Assembly: GCA_031282705.1 (NCBI GenBank)
Contig: JAITDF010000454.1
Location: 1-7,533 of the forward strand
Source: Opitutaceae bacterium
GTDB taxonomy: Bacteria; Verrucomicrobiota; Verrucomicrobiia; Opitutales; Opitutaceae
Direction of reading: 5' to 3'
DNA length: 7,533 nt
Position 1 is the stretch's first letter. Every line of letters begins with the position of its first letter. Positions 1-5,055 of this stretch are shown in pieces. The notes below the pieces were generated by a model that was given only the letters and a program-made list of their open reading frames with translations, was not told the origin of the DNA and made no database searches. The position numbers were made by a program, and so were the translations under genes.

Positions 1-465
1 GGGATTGTCGGTATAAATGCACCACGTGCCGCGCGGGCGGTGTCCCTCCGCGTTCTGGCACCATGATATATAAACACGCCCGGAGGCGTCGCGCCACACG
101 GCGGGGTCGTAGCAGCGGACTTTGCCGAGGTGCGGCGAGCGGATGACCAGTTTCAAGTCGCCGAAGCGCAGCGTCCGGGCGTCGCCGGTGGCGACCATGA
201 CGTAGTTGTCATAATTTTCGTCCACACCGTTGCCATACCACGCGACAAACAATTTCTGCCCCGATGCGGTGACAACGCTGCTCGGCGTGCCTTGGTAAGG
301 CCGCCCTTTCGCCAGCGCGCCGGCTGGCTTGACCACGATTTCCGCCGGCACCTCGGCCAGCGGCACCGCGCCCGGTTCCGCCGCGCCGGCGCGCATGGCG
401 GGGGCGAGGGCGGCAAACAGGGCGGCAATAATCCGGGGAGACATGGCCGGGAAAACACGTTGCAT
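1..465 (-). CDS. Exported sialidase/BNR-repeat-like protein, N-terminal part (runs off the left edge)
   Basis: The frame starts with ATG at 465 and stays open to base 1, giving the first 155 residues. Residues 1-30 look like a signal peptide: arginines near the start, a hydrophobic stretch IIAALFAALAPAM, then an Ala-rich cleavage region around AGAA. The mature part has features of sialidase-fold (BNR/Asp-box-type) beta propellers: a GTPSSVVTASGQKLFVAWYG strand pair near residues 76-95, and YDPAVWRDASGRVYISW near 119-135, where a strand-turn-strand ends in W. Such proteins are typically exported glycan hydrolases or glycan-binding propellers. Catalytic Arg/Asp/Tyr residues cannot be judged from this fragment. 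It starts 2 nt after the nucleoside hydrolase stop, so the two are almost certainly co-transcribed. ATG at 444 (residue 8) is an alternative start. No Shine-Dalgarno sequence is visible. The fold is moderately sure; true sialidase activity is not. Confidence 0.72.
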   Translation of the reverse strand, partial: MQRVFPAMSPRIIAALFAALAPAMRAGAAEPGAVPLAEVPAEIVVKPAGALAKGRPYQGTPSSVVTASGQKLFVAWYGNGVDENYDNYVMVATGDARTLRFGDLKLVIRSPHLGKVRCYDPAVWRDASGRVYISWCQNAEGHRPRGTWCIYTDNP

Positions 466-467
466 GG

Positions 468-1532
468 TCACTTGGTTTTCGGCGGTTCGGAGGCGAGGAT
501 GGAGAGGACTTCGCGGAGGCGGTTGATGCGGTTGGCATCCACCCTGAGATAGCGATCCCTGCCTTCGGGCTGCGCGACAAAGGCGGTGCGCCCCTCGGGG
601 GAAACGGTGACGCGGCCCGGCGGGGAGCACCCGTAGTAGGGGCGGTCGGGCCAGATGGCATAGAGGGTGGAAATGAGGTCCCAGCAGGGGCGCTCGTGCG
701 GCGTGGGGAGATAGGATTGGTAGGCCTCGCGGACGGGGTGGCTGGCAACATAGGCGAAGTCGTTGTTCATGCTGCGGGCGGGATAGCGGACCGCCATGCC
801 GACTTCAAAGCCGCCCCAGACAATGGGCGCCGGCCACTCGCCGGCGAGTTTGCGGGCGGCGGGGATGTCGTGCTTGATGTTGAACTCGACACGCTCACTC
901 GCGCCGCCGTCTTTGCCGGTGGAAAAATCGCCGGCCATGACGGAGAGGAGGCGGACTTTTCGGGCGGCGAGATCGCGTCCGCCGAGGGGCGAGAGCGCGT
1001 CGGGCCGGGTGTCGAGGAGCGCGGCGAGATTGGTGGAAAAACCGACCTGGACGATGACGATGGAGGCGTCGTCCGCGCCGGCGAGCGTGCGGCGCAGGAG
1101 GTCAACGGCCCGCGGCGCCGCGGACGCGTCCCAGCCGGAGGGAAACACGGGCGAGCCGTCCGGGTTTTTGCGAAGCATGATTTCCAAAAAGCGCTGTTTG
1201 GGATGCAGGGCGCGGGCGGAGCCGGGGTTGACGCCGATGGGGATGCCGGGCCGGCCGTAGAAGGTGTTGACGGCGGCGACATAGGCGGGCGCGAGCGGCT
1301 CGGGGCAGGTGAGGGTGACGGCGAGCAGTTCGCAGGAGCCTCGGTTTTGGAGGGCGTGGATGACGGCGAGGGCGAGGGCATCGTCCACGTCGTTGCCCAT
1401 GTCGGTGTCGAAGATGAGTTTCACCGGCGGATTGGGCGCGGCGGCCTGCGCGGGCGCGGCGGGCGCGGCGGCAAGAAGAAGCGCGGCGAGGGAGGGAAGA
1501 AGCGGGCGGAGGAAGCATGTGATAATATTCAT
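468..1532 (-). CDS. Secreted inosine-uridine-type nucleoside hydrolase family protein
   Basis: This 354-residue protein belongs to the nucleoside hydrolase (IUNH) family, which cleaves N-glycosidic bonds of ribonucleosides to ribose and base. The calcium-binding N-terminal signature DTDMGNDVDD is at residues 42-51, directly after a beta strand (VKLIF), as in the family. Further family landmarks are VGFSTNLAALL (163-173), EFNIKHD (216-222), where Asn and Asp lie near the active site, and CWDLISTLYAI (283-293). In the last motif the classical catalytic-region His before Asp is replaced by Trp; I recall similar W-D forms in exported bacterial homologues. Residues 1-31 form a clear signal peptide (hydrophobic LLPSLAALLLAAAPAA, then AQA), so the enzyme should act in the periplasm or outside the cell, whereas classical members are cytoplasmic. 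It is translated just ahead of the sialidase-like gene. Its substrate could be a nucleoside or another N- or O-riboside. Confidence 0.9.
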   Translation of the reverse strand: MNIITCFLRPLLPSLAALLLAAAPAAPAQAAAPNPPVKLIFDTDMGNDVDDALALAVIHALQNRGSCELLAVTLTCPEPLAPAYVAAVNTFYGRPGIPIGVNPGSARALHPKQRFLEIMLRKNPDGSPVFPSGWDASAAPRAVDLLRRTLAGADDASIVIVQVGFSTNLAALLDTRPDALSPLGGRDLAARKVRLLSVMAGDFSTGKDGGASERVEFNIKHDIPAARKLAGEWPAPIVWGGFEVGMAVRYPARSMNNDFAYVASHPVREAYQSYLPTPHERPCWDLISTLYAIWPDRPYYGCSPPGRVTVSPEGRTAFVAQPEGRDRYLRVDANRINRLREVLSILASEPPKTK

Positions 1533-1630
1533 GGTATTAATAAATGCGGAGATGATATTTGGAGGCCCGCACCGGGTTGCGAGCCGTTTGCAGGCCGCCG
1601 GCCCGGGCGGGTTTGGAAAGCTGCGTTATG
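1533..1630. other. 98-nt gap between the isomerase and nucleoside hydrolase genes
   Basis: This short gap holds no ORF or repeat related to the other elements of the window. A small GC-rich stem (CCGCC/GGCGG, around 1595-1612) is possible but lacks a T-run on either strand. I see no convincing promoter. It is the only gap larger than 10 nt here with no palindromic element. Confidence 0.5.
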
Positions 1631-2557
1631 TCATTCCTTCCCGTCCGGGACGCGGCTCCAGGCCTCGTGGAGGCGGGCGAGGTTGTCGGCGACGGATTCG
1701 TCCTCGGTTTTGCCGGGGAAGGGGTTGAGTTCCAGCACGAGGTCGCCGCGGTTTTCCGTGGAGAGGAAGCCGGTTTCGAGGAGCGTTTGCAGGGCGGTTT
1801 GCAACTGCGGGGTGTCGATTTCGCCGCCGGGGTAGCCGACGGGCGGGTGGCGGTCGCCGTAGAACGGGTCGGCGGGGTTTTTCATCACGCAGTTGCCGAA
1901 ATGCACGCGCTTGAGCCATTTTCCGCAGCGGCGGATGGAGCTGACAAGCTCCTCGCGCATCAGCGGCAGGTGCGCGATGTCAAGCTCGATGCCGATGTTG
2001 GGGTGGACGCGGGCGACGCGCTCCACCAGTTCGATGTTCCTGTCCAGCGGGCCGTATAAATACGCCTTGTCAAAGTCGTAGTCGAACGGCTCCAGCAGGG
2101 CGTCGATATTATATTTTGCCAGCGCCTCGCAGAGCCAGCAGCAGAAATCATAAAAGGCGTCGTGGTTGGCCTGGGCGCCTTTCGCGTAGGCGGGGCCGCC
2201 GGAGGCGAAGATGAAGCCGGAGCAGCCGCAGGCGCCGGCCTGGTCCACCATGTCCTGTATGATCATGCGCATCTGGGCCTGCTCGTAATAGGAGTCGGAG
2301 GCGAAGGAGATTTTGCGCAGCGGCACGAGGTGCGTGGCATAGACCTTGTGCTCAAAACGGCTGGCGCGGACGGACGGGATGAGCCGGGCCTGCCGCTCTT
2401 TGCCGTAGGGCAGGCAGAAGTCGAAGGTTTCGATGTCGGCGCGCTTGAGAAACGCCTCCAGCGTGGCGACATGATAGCCGGGGTCGGACATGCAGCGGGA
2501 ATACAGCATGTGATAGACGACGCCAAGGCGGGCGTAACGGGCGAGTGGTTTTTGCAT
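1631..2557 (-). CDS. Xylose-isomerase-like TIM-barrel sugar phosphate isomerase/epimerase
   Basis: A 308-residue protein of the AP-endonuclease-2 / xylose-isomerase-like TIM-barrel superfamily, whose members isomerise or epimerise sugars and keto-sugars using a divalent metal. Residues at the expected strand ends are E156 (in LLEPFDY), D193 and H196 (in ELDIAHLPLM), H219 (in VHFGN) and E276 (in VLELNPF). This is the E...D-H...H...E metal/acid-base pattern of the family. A loop HPPVGYPGGEID (around 237-248) resembles the glycine-rich substrate loop of this group. There is no signal peptide, so it is cytoplasmic. The frame stays open upstream to 2761, but those extra 68 codons translate a REPIN palindrome in the leader. 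I therefore place the start at the ATG at 2557, directly before MQKPLARYARLGVVYHML. No Shine-Dalgarno is seen. It follows the aldolase gene, fitting a sugar-acid or keto-sugar breakdown pathway; the exact substrate is unknown. Confidence 0.82.
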   Translation of the reverse strand: MQKPLARYARLGVVYHMLYSRCMSDPGYHVATLEAFLKRADIETFDFCLPYGKERQARLIPSVRASRFEHKVYATHLVPLRKISFASDSYYEQAQMRMIIQDMVDQAGACGCSGFIFASGGPAYAKGAQANHDAFYDFCCWLCEALAKYNIDALLEPFDYDFDKAYLYGPLDRNIELVERVARVHPNIGIELDIAHLPLMREELVSSIRRCGKWLKRVHFGNCVMKNPADPFYGDRHPPVGYPGGEIDTPQLQTALQTLLETGFLSTENRGDLVLELNPFPGKTEDESVADNLARLHEAWSRVPDGKE

Positions 2558-2577
2558 GGTGTGTGTTTGTTTTTGAC

Positions 2578-2796
2578 CGCGGATGAACGCGAAAGGCCGT
2601 TGAGGTTTTGAGGGCGCTTGAAAAATCATGTCTCGCGCGGAGGCTTTGGGGAAGTAGGGCGAGCGTCCCGCTTGCCTGACGGGAGCAGGATGCTCCCGCC
2701 GCTTTGGGGCGGCGCGCTTTGCGCGCCGCCTGGCAAGCGGGACGCCCGCCCTACATTCCAATCAGATTTGAAAAAATTCATCCGCGTTTATCCGCG
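2578..2796. repeat. Outer palindrome enclosing the first REPIN (aldolase-isomerase gap)
   Basis: The arm CGCGGATGAACGCG (2578-2591) is matched by the reverse complement of 2783-2796, with 13 of 14 bases identical. The arm unit GCGGATGAA is of the same style as the units of the four-hairpin array at 4608-5061. The right arm ends 1 nt before the aldolase stop codon (2798-2800). The loop of this palindrome carries the REPIN at 2654-2754. A left-flank segment (2621-2638) is also shared with the second REPIN locus. Confidence 0.7.
2654..2754. repeat. REPIN-like element, copy 1 (inverted GTAG-headed REP pair with two inner hairpins)
   Basis: A 23-nt REP-like sequence beginning GTAG (2654-2676) is paired with an inverted copy (2732-2754); 22 of 23 bases match. 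Each REP is itself a small hairpin (GGCGAGCG or GGCGGGCG against CGCTTGCC, with wobble or mismatch). Between them lie two perfect hairpins: CGGGAGCA / TGCTCCCG with loop GGA (2680-2698), and GGCGGCGCGC / GCGCGCCGCC with loop TTT (2708-2730). The whole can fold as one outer stem with two inner arms. GTAG followed by an imperfect palindrome is the known signature of REP sequences mobilised by RAYT (IS200/IS605-like tyrosine) transposases; no such transposase is in this window. It lies in the leader of the isomerase gene. Confidence 0.85.
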
Positions 2797-2797
2797 C

Positions 2798-3586
2798 CTA
2801 TTTGAGGTTGAATGATTTTCTTGCGGTTTCCATGACGGCCCGGGCCGCCTGGTTTATCAAAATGATGTCCGCGTCGAGGCAGATGAAGGTATAGCCGAGC
2901 TCCACGGCGGCGCCCAGTTTTTCCGGGGTGGAGTTGACGATGTGCTGGCCGGCCACCTTGCCGTGGCGGTTGCAGGCGGCGACCAGCGTCTGGTAGGCTT
3001 TTTTCAGCAACGGGTGCTGCGTCTGGCCGGGCACGCCGTAGGAGCCGCTCATGTCGTAGGGTCCGATGAAAATGCCGTCGATGCCGGCGACGGAGAGGAT
3101 TTCGTCTATATTATCCACGCCGGTCCGGGTCTCGATCATGGCGATGACGACCACGTTTTTGTTGGCGCTGGCGGCATACTCGTCGAACCGGGAGCCCCAG
3201 TCGTTCATGCGCCCGAAGCAATAGCCTCGCACGCCCTGCGGCGGATACTTGGCTGCGGCCACGGCGGTGCGCGCCTGCGCGGTGGTCTCCACCATGGGCA
3301 CGATCACGCCCGCGGCGCCCACGTCGAGGCACTGGCGGATTTCCAGGGTGTCCGCGCTGCTGACGCGCACGAGCAGCGCGGTGTCGCGCCCGTAGATGGC
3401 GCGCGCGACGGCCTCGACGCCCTGGATGCCGGACGAGGTGTGCTCGCAATCAATGCCGAGCCAGGAGAAGCCGGCGTTGGCCAGGATTTCGGCGCAGGTC
3501 GGCGAGGACGCCTGAAGCCACGAGCCGATGGCCGGTCTTTTTTTATTCAGCGCCTTGCGCAGGCGCGATTCGGGTCCGTTGAACAT
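2798..3586 (-). CDS. HpcH/HpaI-family aldolase (class II, pyruvate-type)
   Basis: A 262-residue protein of the HpcH/HpaI aldolase/citrate lyase family. Members carry out metal-dependent retro-aldol cleavage of 2-keto-3-deoxy (often sugar) acids to pyruvate plus an aldehyde. Active-site landmarks are present: D46-x-E48-H49 (IDCEHT), R74 (LLVRV), the VPMVE strand with PPQGVRGY (96-122), E152 (IAMIE) and D178 (IGPYDMSGSYGVPG). These align at almost constant offset with His45, Arg70, Glu149 and Asp175 of E. coli HpaI as I remember them, so the enzyme should be active. Length is normal for the family (about 250-270). The frame is open upstream to 3718, but that extension reads through an inverted repeat. 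The start is therefore the ATG at 3586 (MFNGPESRLRKAL). The cytoplasmic role, next to a sugar isomerase and a hexuronate-like transporter, suggests sugar-acid catabolism. No Shine-Dalgarno is visible. Confidence 0.88.
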   Translation of the reverse strand: MFNGPESRLRKALNKKRPAIGSWLQASSPTCAEILANAGFSWLGIDCEHTSSGIQGVEAVARAIYGRDTALLVRVSSADTLEIRQCLDVGAAGVIVPMVETTAQARTAVAAAKYPPQGVRGYCFGRMNDWGSRFDEYAASANKNVVVIAMIETRTGVDNIDEILSVAGIDGIFIGPYDMSGSYGVPGQTQHPLLKKAYQTLVAACNRHGKVAGQHIVNSTPEKLGAAVELGYTFICLDADIILINQAARAVMETARKSFNLK

Positions 3587-3604
3587 GATAATGATGGTCT
3601 TGTT

Positions 3605-3730
3605 AACTGATGTTACGCGGAAGCGTCCGTTCTCTTCCTCTTTCGTCAGGTGCAAGCCGGGGGAAAGAGGAAAGAGAAAGAAGAACGATAAACGATGGAC
3701 GAAAACGGACGCTTCCACGTAACATCAGTT
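3605..3730. repeat. Long inverted repeat between the M55 and aldolase genes
   Basis: The left arm 3605-3631 (starts AACTGATGTTACG, ends GCGTCCGTT) equals the reverse complement of 3704-3730 at 26 of 27 bases. An inner, less perfect extension pairs CTCTTCCTCTTTC (3632-3644) with GAAAGAGGAAAGAG (3663-3676). The whole 126-nt element fills most of the gap, and the M55 stop codon lies 6 nt beyond its right arm. In the minus-strand transcript it would form a long stem between the two coding regions. No T-run follows it in that direction, so it is not an obvious intrinsic terminator. The arm sequence does not resemble the REPINs or the hairpin array. Confidence 0.85.
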
Positions 3731-3736
3731 GTTAAA

Positions 3737-4561
3737 TTATAATTCCGCCTGCACCTTGAGCTTGGCCTGCCAGTAATCCGCCCACGCGGCAGTGACCGAG
3801 GGGGCGTTGATTTGCACGGTGTCATCCGCGATGAAAAGCCCAGGAAACAACTTGCGGAGCTTGTCCAGATACGCGCCGGGCTTGAAGACGCACACCAGCC
3901 CGACCGGGCCGGTTTTCCACGGCGCGGCCGGCGGGATTTCCCGAGCGACCGCGACGGCGGCGGCATGGATGCGGTCAAGGACATCCGGCAGGGCGTGGCA
4001 TTCCGCGCCAAAGGGCGCCTGTGATATTTTTGTATCGACCGTGACGACGCCGGGCACGAGTTCGCGCGCCTCGGCGGTTCCCGCCGAATCGGCGGCGACC
4101 ATCACGAGCGGCACGCCGAAATCGCCCGCGATGGCGGTTTCCATGCCGATTTCGCCGACGAGTTTTCCGTTTATATAAATCGCCTTGAAGTCGGGCTCAT
4201 AGGTGTGGCTGAGCAGGCGGCCGGCGCCCTCCATCGAGTGGAAGCCCTGCAATATCAGGCCGTCGCAGTTTGCATCGAGCCCGCCCGCCCAGTCCGTGCG
4301 GTAGGGCGGTTTGCCGCAGCAGGCGCGCACGCCGCGGGGCAGGCGCGCGATGTCGATGTTGCGGCCGAACCAGTGTTCGTCGAAGATGGAGACATCGCCC
4401 GCGCCGCCCGCCAGCAGGCCTTCGACGAGCGCGAGCAGTTCCTGCATGAACCATTCGCGCGCCTGCGGATACTCCGGGTCGCCCGGCGTGACCTGGGGCA
4501 TGCCGACGACGCCGGCCACGCCCTCCATGTCGCAACGTATGTGGAAGATTGGTTTTTTCAT
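3737..4561 (-). CDS. M55-family zinc D-aminopeptidase (DppA-like)
   Basis: A 274-residue protein of peptidase family M55, known from Bacillus subtilis DppA, a zinc aminopeptidase releasing N-terminal D-amino acids from short peptides. The N-terminal signature CDMEGVAGV carries D11 and E13. Further expected ligands are H63 (DEHWFGRN), H108 (LQGFHSMEGAG) and E137 (GEIGMET). H119 (LSHTYEP) sits where DppA has its essential His115. Offsets from remembered DppA positions (8, 10, 60, 104, 115, 133) are a constant 3 or 4 residues, which supports an intact active site. Length is the family norm and there is no signal peptide, so it should be cytoplasmic. A role in using D-amino-acid-containing peptides such as cell-wall fragments is plausible. 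In this neighbourhood it might instead hydrolyse another amide; that is inference. The start is the ATG at 4561, preceded by a pyrimidine-rich CCTCCC rather than a Shine-Dalgarno. Confidence 0.88.
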   Translation of the reverse strand: MKKPIFHIRCDMEGVAGVVGMPQVTPGDPEYPQAREWFMQELLALVEGLLAGGAGDVSIFDEHWFGRNIDIARLPRGVRACCGKPPYRTDWAGGLDANCDGLILQGFHSMEGAGRLLSHTYEPDFKAIYINGKLVGEIGMETAIAGDFGVPLVMVAADSAGTAEARELVPGVVTVDTKISQAPFGAECHALPDVLDRIHAAAVAVAREIPPAAPWKTGPVGLVCVFKPGAYLDKLRKLFPGLFIADDTVQINAPSVTAAWADYWQAKLKVQAEL

Positions 4562-4607
4562 TAGTGCGGGAGGATATGGAAATTCAGGGCAGTTTTAAAA
4601 GATTCAT

Positions 4608-4706
4608 TTTTGAACAGAAGGAAACAAAGGTAACGAAGAAAACCTTTCATTTCACATGTTTTCTTTGTTTTTTATCTTCGTCGCCTTCGTTTCCTTCTGT
4701 TCAAAA
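4608..4706. repeat. Hairpin 1 of the array
   Basis: The arm 4608-4639 (TTTTGAACAGAAGGAAAC...) matches the reverse complement of 4675-4706 at 29 of 32 bases, with a 35-nt loop. The plus-strand left arm is purine-rich and made of degenerate short units such as ACAGAAGGAA, ACAAAGGTA and ACGAAGAAA. Confidence 0.85.
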
Positions 4707-4722
4707 TAACGGTCCGATTTTT

Positions 4723-4829
4723 TTAACCGCGAAGGTCGCGAAGGATGCGAAGGATGAAAATTTTGAAGGCTGTTGTTTTTTCAGTTTCATTTTTCCGTTC
4801 TTCGCGACCTTCGTGTCCTTCGCGGTTAA
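4723..4829. repeat. Hairpin 2 of the array
   Basis: The arm 4723-4756 (TTAACCGCGAAGG...) matches the reverse complement of 4796-4829 at 28 of 34 bases, the outer 13 being perfect; the loop is 39 nt. The left arm contains three 9-nt units of the form GCGAAGGNN. Confidence 0.85.
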
Positions 4830-4846
4830 TTTATTGGTTCGGTTTT

Positions 4847-4935
4847 TTTAGACAGAATGGACGGAATTTGACGGAATGGACGGAATGTGTTGTTTATTCT
4901 GTTCATTCTTTTCCATTCTGTTCATTCTGTCTAAA
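4847..4935. repeat. Hairpin 3 of the array
   Basis: The arm 4847-4886 (TTTAGACAGAATG...) matches the reverse complement of 4896-4935 at 31 of 40 bases, the outer 13 being perfect; the loop is only 9 nt. The left arm repeats GACGGAAT at 9-10 nt intervals. Confidence 0.85.
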
Positions 4936-4952
4936 ATAATGGTTTGGTTTAT

Positions 4953-5041
4953 TTAACCACAGATGAACACAGATGGACACAGATAAAGACTTCCGAAACG
5001 ATGGTTTGAATCTGTGTTTATCTGCGTTCATCTGTGGTTAA
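4953..5041. repeat. Hairpin 4 of the array
   Basis: The arm 4953-4983 (TTAACCACAGATGAAC...) matches the reverse complement of 5011-5041 at 28 of 31 bases, with a 27-nt loop. The left arm has three 10-nt units CACAGATRRA. On the plus strand the stem is followed by AAGTTTTT, so a weak terminator facing the transporter's 3' end is possible. On the minus strand no T-run follows. Confidence 0.88.
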
Positions 5042-5055
5042 GTTTTTGGTTCGTT

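Noticed and set aside
696..1835. A 379-codon plus-strand frame
   Set aside because: It is antisense to the nucleoside hydrolase and extends across a gap into the isomerase. It is Gly/Asp/Glu-rich with no domain; a GC-rich shadow.
2558..2761. 68-codon N-terminal extension of the isomerase frame
   Set aside because: The extra residues are low-quality (Arg/Ala/Pro-rich) and read through the REPIN. The TIM-barrel fold begins just after the ATG at 2557.
2618..2815. A 65-codon plus-strand frame (GRASRLPDGSRMLPPLWGG...)
   Set aside because: This is the same REPIN translated at the first locus. Such peptides recur in annotation because the repeat recurs.
3587..3718. 44-codon N-terminal extension of the aldolase frame, hydrophobic enough to mimic a signal peptide
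   Set aside because: FFFLFPLSP arises from the purine/pyrimidine tract of the inverted repeat. The aldolase family is cytoplasmic and starts near MFNGPESRLRKAL.
4549..4851. A 100-codon plus-strand frame across the hairpin array, seemingly membrane-like
   Set aside because: It translates the palindromes and T-rich spacers themselves (for example LTAKVAKDAKDE from hairpin 2). Hydrophobic residues come from T-rich spacers, and there is no family resemblance.
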